10,383 nt of DNA, taken from an uncultured Angelakisella sp. Lineage in GTDB: Bacteria > Bacillota > Clostridia > Oscillospirales > Ruminococcaceae. The stretch lies in NCBI GenBank assembly GCA_910585535.1, contig CAJUFK010000117.1, forward strand, positions 1 through 10,383. The letters are read 5' to 3'. Both the position numbers and the translations under genes were made by a program. Below the pieces are notes generated by a model. The model did no database searches. It worked only from the letters and a program-made list of their open reading frames with translations, and was not told where the DNA came from. Shown here one piece after another: positions 1 to 6,596 of the stretch. Numbering within the stretch: position 1 is the stretch's first letter; each line of letters opens with the position of its first letter.

Positions 1-27
1 ACAACTCAAGCCAGCGTACAACCCTTA

Positions 28-71
28 GGCGCGGAGCGCCGGGGAGGGTGTGCCTCCGGGCGCAGGCCCGG
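28..71. repeat. Two GC-rich hairpins downstream of purA
   Basis: Two short perfect inverted repeats follow the purA stop codon. One has arms GGCGC/GCGCC at 28-32 and 36-40 with a 3-nt loop. The other has arms CCGGGC/GCCCGG at 56-61 and 66-71 with a 4-nt loop. Neither is followed by a T-run on the purA strand, so these are not classical intrinsic terminators. They could stabilise the 3' end of the operon mRNA or act in Rho-dependent ending; that is inference. No gene is visible in the first 76 bases. Confidence 0.45.
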
Positions 72-76
72 CGTCT

Positions 77-1351
77 TTACTCCCGAACCAAATACTGGTC
101 CCGGTCCGCCCCCACCGAGACGTACCGGATAGGCCGCCCTGCCTGCTCCTCCAGGAAGGTGACGTAGTCCCGGGCCGCCTCTGGCAGATCCTCCCACCGG
201 CGGCAGGCGGTGATGTCGCAGCTCCAACCGGGCATCTTTTCCACCACCGGCTTGGCCCGGTCCAGCCGGTCCCCGGAGGGGAACTCCCGGGTCGTGATCC
301 CGTCTACCTCATAAGCCACGCAGACGGGGATCTCCGAAAGGTAGGAGAGGGTGTCCAGCTTGGTGAGGGCGATCTCGTCCACTCCCTGTACCCGAGCCCC
401 GTACCGGCTGGCAGGGACGTCGAAGGGCCCCACCCGCCGGGGCCGCCCGGTGGCGGCGCCGTACTCTCCCCCCGCCTCCCGGAGGGCTTCGGCCTCGGTC
501 CCAAACAGCTCACAGGTGAAGGGGCCTTCCCCCACACAGGAGGAATAGGCTTTCATCACCCCCACCGTTTTGTCCAGCTTCCGCCCCGGAATGCCCGCCC
601 CAATGGGGGCGTAGGCTGCCAAGGTGGTGGAAGAGGAGGTGTAGGGGTAGATGCCGTAGTCGATGTCCCGAAGGGCCCCCAGTTGGGCCTCAAAGAGGAC
701 GCTTTTCCCCGCCGACAGGGCATCTTCCAAATACAGGCCGGTGTCACAGATGAAGTCACGGAGGGGCTCCCCGTTCTCCCGAAGCCACCGGAGGGTCGCC
801 TCGTAGTCCTCCGCCGGGGCCCCGTAGCCCTTTTCCAGCAGCAGGTTCTTCCAGTCCAGGAGCAGCTTTAGCTGCCGCTCCAGCCGCTCCGGCTCCAGAA
901 GGTCCCCCATGCGGAGGGCCTTTTTCATGTACTTGTCCCCGTAGATGGGGGCGATGCCCCGCCGGGTGGAGCCGTATTTCGCGTCGGCCAGCCGCTCCTC
1001 CTCCAGGCAGTCCTGGCGGACGTTGGCCGGGATGCAGATGGCGGCCTGATGGCTGATCTTCAGGTTTTCCGGCCCGATCTTCACCCCCCGGGCCATAAGG
1101 CGCTCCATCTCCCCCCGAAGGTGGGCGATGTCCACCACCATCCCAGGCCCCAAAAGGTTCACCACTCCGGGGCGCAGGATCCCCGAGGGCAGGAGATTGA
1201 GGACAAACTTTTCCCCCTGGACAAAGATGGTGTGCCCGGCGTTGTTGCCTCCCTGGTACCGGGAAACGACATCGTACCCCTGGGAGAGAAGGTCCACCAT
1301 CCGGCCTTTTCCCTCGTCACCCCAGTTGATCCCTACAATAGCAGTCAGCAT
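77..1351 (-). CDS. purA: Adenylosuccinate synthetase
   Basis: Catalyses the first committed step from IMP to AMP in the cytoplasm: IMP + aspartate + GTP gives adenylosuccinate + GDP + phosphate. The 424-residue length is normal for the family. The N-terminus shows the phosphate-binding GDEGKG motif (residues 11-16, catalytic Asp12) and the QGGNNAGHT motif with catalytic His40. Further along are the switch-type segment around STRRGIAP and the GVMKAYSSCVGEGPF segment. The ATG at 1349-1351 overlaps the pyrG stop in ATGCTGA, a 7-nt overlap that suggests translational coupling. A GGGAGG ribosome site lies inside the end of pyrG about 10 nt upstream. It appears to have no promoter of its own and is probably read from the pyrG promoter, pairing AMP and CTP synthesis in one unit. 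The gene looks intact. Confidence 0.97.
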   Translation of the reverse strand: MLTAIVGINWGDEGKGRMVDLLSQGYDVVSRYQGGNNAGHTIFVQGEKFVLNLLPSGILRPGVVNLLGPGMVVDIAHLRGEMERLMARGVKIGPENLKISHQAAICIPANVRQDCLEEERLADAKYGSTRRGIAPIYGDKYMKKALRMGDLLEPERLERQLKLLLDWKNLLLEKGYGAPAEDYEATLRWLRENGEPLRDFICDTGLYLEDALSAGKSVLFEAQLGALRDIDYGIYPYTSSSTTLAAYAPIGAGIPGRKLDKTVGVMKAYSSCVGEGPFTCELFGTEAEALREAGGEYGAATGRPRRVGPFDVPASRYGARVQGVDEIALTKLDTLSYLSEIPVCVAYEVDGITTREFPSGDRLDRAKPVVEKMPGWSCDITACRRWEDLPEAARDYVTFLEEQAGRPIRYVSVGADRDQYLVRE

Positions 1352-2976
1352 TTTGCATCATCCTCCCGTTTGTTTTTATGATCCAGCGCCGCCCCGATGA
1401 AGGCCCGGAAGATCGGATGGGCCCGGTTGGGACGGGATTTGAACTCGGGGTGGTACTGCACCCCCACAAAGAAGGGGTGGTCCGCCCTCTCGATGGCCTC
1501 CACCAGACGGCCGTCAGGGGACTGGCCGGAGAGGACCAGGCCCCCTTCCTCCTCCAGCCGCCGGCGGTAAGCGTTGTTCACCTCGTACCGGTGGCGATGG
1601 CGTTCCAGGACCTCCGGCACGCCGTAGATGTCCCGCAGCCGGGAGCCCTCCTCCAGGCGGCAGGGGTAGGCCCCCAGGCGCATGGTGCCCCCCTTGGGAA
1701 CCTCCCCCTGCTGGTCGGGCATGAGGTGGATCACCGGGTCGGGGCTTTCCGAGGCAAACTCGGCGGAATCGGCCTGGGACAGGCCCAGGAGATCCCGGGC
1801 AGTTTCGATGACGGCGATCTGCATTCCCAGGCAGATACCGAAGTAGGGGAGGCCGGTTTCCCGGGCGTACTTGGCGGCGGCGATCATCCCGGAGATGCCT
1901 CGGTCCCCGAAGCCCCCGGGGACGATGATTCCATCGCAGCCGGAAAGAGCCTCAGAGATATTCTCCCCCGTCAGCCTCTGAGAATCCACCCAGCGAATGG
2001 CAGCCTCCGCCTCATTTTCGTACCCGCCGTGGCGCAAAGCCTCGGCAACCGAAAGGTAGGCGTCGTGAAGCTCCACATACTTGCCCACCAGGGCGATTTC
2101 CACCCGGCCTTTGGGATGGGCAATACGCCGGCAGAGGGCCTGCCACTGGGTAAGGTCCGGCTCCCGGAGGGGGAGGTCCAGGGCTTCGCAGGCGATGCGG
2201 TCCAGCCCGGCCTGGTGGAGCATCAGGGGCACATCGTAGAGGCTGCCCAAGGTGCGGTTTTCGATGACGCATTCCGGGCGGACGTCACAGAAGAGGGCCA
2301 GCTTTTCCAGGATGCCCGGCTCCAGGGGCTCGTCGCACCGGGCGATGATGACATCGGGGATGATGCCCAGGCTTCGCAGCTCCCGCACCGAGTGCTGGGC
2401 GGGTTTGGTCTTATGTTCCCCGGAACAGCGCAGGTAGGGCACCAGCACCACATGGAGGAAAAGACAGTTTTGCCGCCCCACCTCCCGGGAAAGCTGGCGG
2501 ATGGCCTCCAGAAAGGGCTGGCTTTCAATGTCCCCGATGGTGCCGCCGATCTCGGTGATGATGACATCGGGATCGGTCCGCTCCGCCAGGGCGGCTACAA
2601 AGTTTTTGATCTCCCCGGTGATATGGGGAATCACTTGGACAGTGCTGCCCAAAAACTCTCCCCGGCGCTCCTTGTTGAGAACGTCCCAGTAGACCCGCCC
2701 GGAGGTGAGGTTGGACCAGCGGTTCAGGTCCTCGTCGATGAACCGCTCATAGTGTCCCAGGTCCAGGTCGGTTTCCCCGCCGTCCTCGGTGACAAAGACC
2801 TCCCCGTGCTGGTAGGGACTCATGGTGCCGGGGTCTACGTTGACGTAGGGATCCAGCTTTTGGGCAGCTACCCGGAGTCCCCTGGCCTTGAGAAGCCGCC
2901 CCAGGGAGGCCGCGCTGATGCCCTTTCCCAACCCGGAGACGACTCCTCCGGTGACGAAGATATACTTGATTTTCAT
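1345..2976 (-). CDS. pyrG: CTP synthetase (glutamine-hydrolysing)
   Basis: Converts UTP to CTP using ATP and ammonia taken from glutamine; cytosolic, last step of de novo pyrimidine nucleotide synthesis. The 543-residue product has the usual two parts. The N-terminal synthetase domain (about 1-270) starts with YIFVTGGVVSGLGKG and contains GGTIGDIESQPF (144-155). The C-terminal class I glutamine amidotransferase domain (about 291-530) has the nucleophile Cys382 in FGICLGMQ and His509/Glu511 in QYHPEFKSRP. The frame stays open a further 67 codons upstream, but that stretch covers the promoter and leader. The ATG at 2974-2976, preceded by GGAAAGGGG and matching the conserved family N-terminus, is the true start. 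It is first in an operon with purA. A consensus promoter and a terminator-like leader hairpin lie just upstream. Confidence 0.97.
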   Translation of the reverse strand: MKIKYIFVTGGVVSGLGKGISAASLGRLLKARGLRVAAQKLDPYVNVDPGTMSPYQHGEVFVTEDGGETDLDLGHYERFIDEDLNRWSNLTSGRVYWDVLNKERRGEFLGSTVQVIPHITGEIKNFVAALAERTDPDVIITEIGGTIGDIESQPFLEAIRQLSREVGRQNCLFLHVVLVPYLRCSGEHKTKPAQHSVRELRSLGIIPDVIIARCDEPLEPGILEKLALFCDVRPECVIENRTLGSLYDVPLMLHQAGLDRIACEALDLPLREPDLTQWQALCRRIAHPKGRVEIALVGKYVELHDAYLSVAEALRHGGYENEAEAAIRWVDSQRLTGENISEALSGCDGIIVPGGFGDRGISGMIAAAKYARETGLPYFGICLGMQIAVIETARDLLGLSQADSAEFASESPDPVIHLMPDQQGEVPKGGTMRLGAYPCRLEEGSRLRDIYGVPEVLERHRHRYEVNNAYRRRLEEEGGLVLSGQSPDGRLVEAIERADHPFFVGVQYHPEFKSRPNRAHPIFRAFIGAALDHKNKREDDAKC

Positions 2977-3002
2977 ATCGATGCCCCTTTCCAAAGAACC
3001 AC

Positions 3003-3070
3003 AAAAAGGGCGTCTCTTCCCGGGCACCCTCCGCCTTATAACGTGTGGCAGGGTGCCGGGAGCAGACGCC
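3003..3070 (-). terminator. Leader attenuator hairpin of pyrG
   Basis: On the minus strand a long stem lies between the pyrG promoter and its ribosome site. The outer arm GGCGTCT (3064-3070) pairs with AGACGCC (3009-3015). The inner arm TCCCGGCACCCT (3050-3061) pairs with 3018-3030 with one bulged base. The loop is 19 nt. The stem is followed by C-TTTTT (3003-3008), about 27 nt before the pyrG ATG. This is intrinsic-terminator architecture inside the 5' leader, so it should abort transcripts unless something prevents folding. In Bacillus and other Gram-positives pyrG is attenuated in a CTP-sensitive way, through G-residue stuttering at a GGG start pairing with a CU-rich 5' arm. A GCTCCC tract is present in the 5' arm here, but no GGG is seen at the predicted start, so the antitermination mechanism is open. 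Confidence 0.75.
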
Positions 3071-3085
3071 TTTATCAGACGCTTT

Positions 3086-3114
3086 ATTATAAGTCCGCCG
3101 TTCCGGGCTGTCAA
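3086..3114 (-). promoter_or_regulatory. Sigma-A promoter of pyrG-purA
   Basis: Minus-strand TTGACA (3109-3114) and TATAAT (3086-3091) are separated by exactly 17 nt; both hexamers are perfect consensus. Transcription should begin near 3079-3080, giving a leader of about 100 nt that contains the terminator-like hairpin. A promoter this strong followed by an attenuator fits control after initiation. The sequence CAGACGC occurs twice on the plus strand (3063-3069 and 3076-3082), near the start and again in the hairpin arm. Confidence 0.9.
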
Positions 3115-3133
3115 GTATTTTTTTCGCCGGCGT

Positions 3134-3165
3134 AAAAAATCCCCGGCGGAGGTCCCGCCAGGGAT
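3134..3165 (-). terminator. Intrinsic terminator of degV
   Basis: Minus-strand stem ATCCCTGGCGG (3155-3165) pairs with CCGCCGGGGAT (3139-3149) with one G-U pair and a short loop, then a run of six T (3134-3139). It begins 14 nt past the degV stop codon and ends before the pyrG -35 box, so it separates the two transcription units. Confidence 0.88.
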
Positions 3166-3178
3166 TTCGGAATACACC

Positions 3179-4021
3179 CTAGTAAGCGACCAGAATTCCA
3201 GTCTCCTCCGCGTAGTAGGAGGTGAGACCCTGGGTCTCCATCACAGTGACCCTGGCGCTGGGGAAGGCTTTGGCGATCTCCTCCTGGAGGTACCGCACCC
3301 CCAGGGGGTTGCTGCAGTGGGAAATTACAATTTCGCTGTCCCCAAGGTCCGGCCTCTTGCGCTTCATTTCGGCGACCAGGGTCTCCAGGGCCCGGCTCTG
3401 GCCCCGGACCTTGTACAGAACCTCGATCTTGCCCTCCCGGGAGGCCTCCGCCACAATACGGATCCCCAGCTTGCTGGCCACAATGCCCACCAGCTTGTTC
3501 ATCCGTCCGTTTTTCACCAGGTTGTCAAAGGCAGAAAGGGTAAACAGCAGGTGAAGGCTGCGGTTGTAGGTCACCGCCTCCCGGGCCACCTCCTCAAAGG
3601 AAAGGCCTTGGGCGATCAGTTCCCGCAGCTTTTTGACCACCAGCACCATATGCCCCCCGGTGGATTTGGTATCCAGCACCAGGATCTTCTTTTCCGGATC
3701 CTTTTCCAAAGCCATCCGGCGGCCCACCACCGCGCTGTTAAAGGTGCCGCTGAGGGCGCTGGTCATGGTGACCGCCACTGAACAATCGGCTTCCTCAAAG
3801 GACTTTGCCCACTCGTCGGGGCTGGGGCAGGCGGAAGAGGTAGGGCCGTCAAAGCTTGCCAGGGCCTTTTTCATGTCGGCCAGGTTCAGGCTGCTGTCAT
3901 CGGTAAACTCTACCGTTCCCACCCGGATCTTTAGGGGGACAATGTCAAAGGAAAGCCCGGGAAAAGGTTCGATCCCATCCCGAATATCACAGGAACTGTC
4001 GGCGGCAATTTTCCAGGTCAT
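3179..4021 (-). CDS. DegV family fatty-acid-binding protein
   Basis: About 280 residues, the normal DegV size. The family binds a fatty acid in a cleft between two domains; in Firmicutes such proteins (FakB type) present the fatty acid to the kinase FakA for phospholipid synthesis. Seen here: DSSCDI at residues 8-13, the TSSACPSP loop at 61-68 (family form T-S-Q-P-S/T-P), TSALSGTF at 87-94 (family form S-S-x-L-S-G-T-Y), and LDTKSTGGH near 116-124. No signal peptide or membrane segment is visible, so it is cytoplasmic. The ATG at 4019-4021 was chosen because it sits 8 nt after AGAGGTG; a TTG one codon upstream (4022-4024) is possible but closer to the ribosome site. Single-gene unit with its own promoter and terminator. 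Which lipid it binds, and whether it is a true FakB, cannot be told from sequence. Confidence 0.93.
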   Translation of the reverse strand: MTWKIAADSSCDIRDGIEPFPGLSFDIVPLKIRVGTVEFTDDSSLNLADMKKALASFDGPTSSACPSPDEWAKSFEEADCSVAVTMTSALSGTFNSAVVGRRMALEKDPEKKILVLDTKSTGGHMVLVVKKLRELIAQGLSFEEVAREAVTYNRSLHLLFTLSAFDNLVKNGRMNKLVGIVASKLGIRIVAEASREGKIEVLYKVRGQSRALETLVAEMKRKRPDLGDSEIVISHCSNPLGVRYLQEEIAKAFPSARVTVMETQGLTSYYAEETGILVAY

Positions 4022-4074
4022 CAACAGGACACCTCTTTCTTGGAAGTGGTTTTTAATACTATGTCATGTTATCT

Positions 4075-4103
4075 ATCATACAGGAAAAATTCCTTGGGGT
4101 CAA
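4075..4103 (-). promoter_or_regulatory. Promoter of degV
   Basis: Minus-strand TTGACC (4098-4103), 17-nt spacer, TATGAT (4075-4080); each hexamer differs from consensus by one base. It is about 55 nt upstream of the degV start and diverges from the gntR promoter at 4154-4182, with about 50 nt between the two -35 boxes. The spacer contains a small inverted repeat, AGGAA/TTCCT. Confidence 0.8.
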
Positions 4104-4153
4104 GGGAAAGGACAAAATATCTTGGAAAAAGGCGGAGAAATTCCAAAAAGGGA

Positions 4154-4182
4154 TTGACAGGGGGAAACTATTGTGATATTGT
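4154..4182 (+). promoter_or_regulatory. Promoter of the gntR-ABC operon
   Basis: TTGACA (4154-4159) and TATTGT (4177-4182) are separated by 17 nt. The -35 box is perfect and the -10 box is weaker. The predicted start is near 4189, inside the palindrome at 4181-4199, so a protein bound there would block polymerase. Confidence 0.85.
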
Positions 4183-4199
4183 ATATATACGATATATAC
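4181..4199. promoter_or_regulatory. Palindromic operator, probably for the GntR protein
   Basis: A perfect inverted repeat, GTATATAT-ACG-ATATATAC, with 8-bp arms and a 3-bp centre. It overlaps the last two bases of the -10 box and the predicted start site of the gntR promoter. GntR-family dimers of the YtrA type commonly bind GT...AC palindromes of about this size in their own promoters. The palindrome is seen directly; its assignment to the adjacent regulator is inference from position and family. Confidence 0.78.
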
Positions 4200-4219
4200 A
4201 GTTTGAAGGAGGTGACGGC

Positions 4220-4594
4220 TTGGATGTCATCCTCAACAACAGCAGCGGGGAACCTTTTTACGAGCAGATTGTCCGGCAGGTAAAGCGGCTGATCCAGGCG
4301 GGGGAGCTGCAGGAAGGGGAGGCCCTCCCCTCCATGCGGCAGCTGGCCAAGGATCTGCGGGTCAGCGTCATCACCACCAAGCGGGCCTACGAGGAGCTGG
4401 AGCAGGCTGGGTACCTGGTCTCGGTGGCCGGCAAGGGGAGCTTCGCCGCCCACCCCGGGGTTGGGGAGGTTCGCCGGGAACAGGAGGAAAAGCTGGAGAG
4501 CCACCTGAAGGCTGCCGCCACAATCGCCCGGGAGGCAGAGATCCCCTGGGAGGAACTGGAGGAACGCCTGGAGAGATGGTACAAACAGGAGTGA
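4220..4594 (+). CDS. GntR-family repressor, YtrA type
   Basis: A 124-residue DNA-binding repressor of the short YtrA subfamily: an N-terminal winged helix-turn-helix (about residues 10-77, with LPSMRQLAKDLRVSVITTKRAYEEL as the helical core, then the wing GYLVSVAGKGSF) and a short charged helical tail used for dimerisation, with no large ligand-binding domain. The frame is open upstream, but the start chosen is TTG at 4220-4222. It lies 6 nt after an excellent AAGGAGGT site (4206-4213), and the protein then begins MDVILNNSSGEPFYEQI as in relatives. It is the first gene of the unit with the ABC ATPase and permease and presumably represses all three through the palindrome over its promoter, with release by an envelope or antibiotic signal as known for relatives. 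The gap to the next gene is about 120 nt. Confidence 0.93.
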   Translation: MDVILNNSSGEPFYEQIVRQVKRLIQAGELQEGEALPSMRQLAKDLRVSVITTKRAYEELEQAGYLVSVAGKGSFAAHPGVGEVRREQEEKLESHLKAAATIAREAEIPWEELEERLERWYKQE

Positions 4595-4716
4595 GGCGCT
4601 TGAACAGCAGGGCCCAAAGGCAGACGCCGGGCCTTCCCCGGGGCGGGGGGCTTCCGGAGGATGTGAAAAGGAGGCAGGCGATTTTGGGCCTGCGGGTGAT
4701 AGAAGGAGGACTAATG

Positions 4717-5580
4717 ATGGAAAATATCTTGTCAGTGACAAAGTTACGGAAGGAATACCCCGGTTTTCACCTGGAGATGACCTTTCAGATGCCCCAGGGG
4801 TGCATTATGGGGCTGGTGGGAGCCAACGGGGCGGGAAAATCCACGGTGATGCGCCTTTTGCTGGGCTTGGCAAAGCCAGACGGCGGAGAGCTGGAGATCC
4901 TGGGCTGCCGGGACCTGAACCGCCAGCCCGCCCTCCGGGAGGAGATCGGGGTGGTGTTCGACGAGTGTTCCTTCCCGGAGTCCCTCTGCCCCAACCAGAT
5001 CGCCTCGGTGCTGGGGAAGATCCACCCCCGGTGGGATGGCCCCTGGTTCCGGGAACTGCTGAAGCGTTTGGACCTCCCCGAAACCAAGGCCATCAAGGAC
5101 TTTTCCCGGGGGATGAAGATGAAGCTTTCCATCGCGGCGGCTATGGGCCACCGCCCCCGCCTTCTCCTGCTGGACGAACCCACCAGCGGCCTGGACCCCA
5201 TTGTCCGGGGGGAGGTGCTGGACCTGTTCCTGGACTTCATCCAGGAGGAGGACCACGGCGTTCTGCTCTCCTCCCACATCACCAGCGACCTGGAGAAGGT
5301 GGCGGACTACATCACCTTTGTGAATAAGGGAAAGACGCTGCTCACCGAGGAAAAGGACACCCTGGTGGAGACCTACGGGATCCTCAAGGGGCCTGCCGCC
5401 CGGATCGGCGAGGTGGCCCCCGGGGACGCCATCGGCCTTACCCAAACCGGCCACGGCTTTGAGGGGCTGGTCCGTAACAAGACCGCGGCGGCGGAAAAGT
5501 ACCCGGACCTTATTGTAGACCGGGCCAACCTGGAGGAGATCATTCTTTACTTAGTGCGGGAAGGGAGAGAGAAAAAATGA
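4717..5580 (+). CDS. ABC transporter ATP-binding protein
   Basis: The ATPase of an ABC-2 type transporter, about 287 residues, on the inner face of the membrane with the permease encoded next. Seen: Walker A GANGAGKST (35-43), signature-position FSRGMKMKLSIA (129-140, a degenerate form of LSGGQ), Walker B LLLLDEPTSGLDP (149-161), and the switch histidine in LLSSHITSD. The Q-loop position reads VVFDECSF, without the usual glutamine, as in several YtrB-like ATPases. The start is taken at the second of two adjacent ATGs (4717), 7 nt after AAGGAGG (4703-4709); the first (4714) is only 4 nt away. The frame is open back to 4576 but lacks conserved sequence there. The stop overlaps the permease start in ATGA, so the two are translationally coupled. 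Likely exports or senses a cell-envelope-active compound; substrate unknown. Confidence 0.94.
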   Translation: MENILSVTKLRKEYPGFHLEMTFQMPQGCIMGLVGANGAGKSTVMRLLLGLAKPDGGELEILGCRDLNRQPALREEIGVVFDECSFPESLCPNQIASVLGKIHPRWDGPWFRELLKRLDLPETKAIKDFSRGMKMKLSIAAAMGHRPRLLLLDEPTSGLDPIVRGEVLDLFLDFIQEEDHGVLLSSHITSDLEKVADYITFVNKGKTLLTEEKDTLVETYGILKGPAARIGEVAPGDAIGLTQTGHGFEGLVRNKTAAAEKYPDLIVDRANLEEIILYLVREGREKK

Positions 5581-6218
5581 CCGGCCTGATCCTGAAAGAC
5601 CTTTACACCATGAAAAAGACCCTTATCTACCTGGTGGCGGTGGTTGTGCTGTTCACCGCCATCTACTCCTCTGCGGGGGATTCCCACTTTTCTGACTTCT
5701 TTGTCTCGATTATGGTGGTGAGCATCCTCATCTCCACCATGAGCTACGACGAGTTTTACCACTGGGACCGGTACGCCGCCATTCTGCCCCTCTCCCGGCG
5801 GCGGATCGTAGGGGCCAAGTATCTCACCGCCCTTCTGCTTTTTGGTATGGGTGGCCTGATCTCCCTGGGGATCTCTGTGGCGGTGCAGCTTTTCCAGGGC
5901 CGGGGGTTCTTTATGGACGACTTGGCCCTAGTTGCCATCGGCCCCCTGGTGGGGATGCTGGGGGCGGCGGTGATACTGCCCTGCTATTACCGGTTCGGCG
6001 CCCAAAAGAGCCGGTTCGTCATGCTGGCTTTTTACGGCATCCCTTCGATACTCCTGGTATTGGCCTTGAAGTTTGCCCCCGAGTCCCTGAACAACGTACC
6101 CGAAATCGAGATCACCCCGGCGGGGATCGCTTTGGCAGGGGCGGCGCTGACCGCCGCAGCTATGGCGGTGTCCTTCCTGGTGTCGGTGCGAATCCTGGAG
6201 CGGAAGGAATTAAAATAA
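5577..6218 (+). CDS. ABC-2 type transporter permease
   Basis: A 213-residue membrane protein, partner of the upstream ATPase. Six hydrophobic segments are visible at about residues 15-32, 40-57, 81-106, 116-138, 145-166 and 182-206. Between segments 2 and 3 is the motif RYAAILPLSRRRIVGAKYL (residues 65-83), typical of the small ABC-2 permease family (ABC2_membrane_5) found behind YtrA-type GntR regulators. The start codon overlaps the ATPase stop by ATGA. No extracellular substrate-binding domain is present, so the pair is a minimal exporter or efflux or stress-sensing unit rather than an importer. The gene is complete and followed by a terminator. Confidence 0.9.
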   Translation: MTGLILKDLYTMKKTLIYLVAVVVLFTAIYSSAGDSHFSDFFVSIMVVSILISTMSYDEFYHWDRYAAILPLSRRRIVGAKYLTALLLFGMGGLISLGISVAVQLFQGRGFFMDDLALVAIGPLVGMLGAAVILPCYYRFGAQKSRFVMLAFYGIPSILLVLALKFAPESLNNVPEIEITPAGIALAGAALTAAAMAVSFLVSVRILERKELK

Positions 6219-6251
6219 CAACGGAACACACCCCAAAAGCACAGATAGAAT

Positions 6252-6300
6252 AAAAAATCCGCTGACTGCACAAGAAAGGGTGCGGCCGGCGGCATTTTTA
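6252..6300 (+). terminator. Terminator of the gntR-ABC operon
   Basis: Stem arms 6259-6271 and 6280-6292 pair over 13 positions with two G-U pairs and one mismatch; the loop is 8 nt. A TTTTT run follows at 6295-6299. A run of six A precedes the stem (6252-6257). It lies about 40 nt past the permease stop. Confidence 0.75.
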
Positions 6301-6435
6301 TTACCATCTGGCTGAAGATTTTGTTTTTTGCCAAAAAAATCCTACATTTTACCCGAAACAACAAAAAATGGGAGTGTTAAAAAAGACAAAAAGACAAAAA
6401 TACAAAAAAAAATAGGTGCAAATGTCAGAAAGAAG

Positions 6436-6444
6436 TGATATAAT
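6436..6444 (+). promoter_or_regulatory. Extended -10 promoter before the HsdS-like gene
   Basis: TGATATAAT gives an extended -10 (TG at 6436-6437, TATAAT at 6439-6444). The -35 region (around 6416-6421, GTGCAA) is poor, as is allowed with an extended -10. Upstream, 6360-6412 is a very A-rich strand with repeated gacaaaaa-like units, which may act as an UP element or a curved tract. The start is expected near 6451, about 146 nt before the gene. Confidence 0.65.
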
Positions 6445-6449
6445 GTTCC

Positions 6450-6596
6450 TGTAGAACAGCAAATGGATCCCAGACGGCAGTGGAATCCGCCTTAATCGGA
6501 GCGATTTTCTTATAGAAACGCAAAAAGCCGCAGGGCCTGACGCTGATTCTATAAAAAGTGGTGTGTGGACACTACGAGAGCAAAAGAGGGGGAAAG
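6450..6596 (+). other. Long, possibly structured leader of the HsdS-like gene
   Basis: No open frame with good support lies between the promoter and the ATG at 6597. The stretch holds several inverted repeats: TTATAGAA (6510-6517) with TTCTATAA (6547-6554), a perfect 8-bp pair 29 nt apart with A/T-rich flanks that extend it imperfectly; CTGT/ACAG near 6449-6459; and AATCCGC/GCGATT around 6485-6506, followed by TTTTC. It ends with a GAGGGGGAA ribosome site (6586-6594). It could be a regulatory leader or recombination remnants; I recognise no known riboswitch. Confidence 0.35.

Noticed and set aside
1378..3135. 585-codon open frame on the plus strand opposite pyrG
   Set aside because: It is the antisense shadow of pyrG in GC-rich DNA, rich in Gly/Pro/His/Asp, with no family motif.
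2977..3177. N-terminal 67-codon extension of pyrG
   Set aside because: It would translate through the promoter and terminator hairpin; the conserved CTP synthetase N-terminus begins at 2976 with its own ribosome site.
4576..4713. Upstream in-frame extension of the ABC ATPase, or a small ORF starting at GTG 4591 overlapping the gntR stop
   Set aside because: It carries no recognisable domain, is arginine/glycine-rich as expected from GC-rich noncoding sequence, and a good AAGGAGG site just before 4714/4717 marks the family-conserved start.
6360..6412. Direct repeats gacaaaaa suggestive of a CRISPR-like or iteron array
   Set aside because: Units are too short and irregular with no spacers; better read as an A-rich upstream tract.
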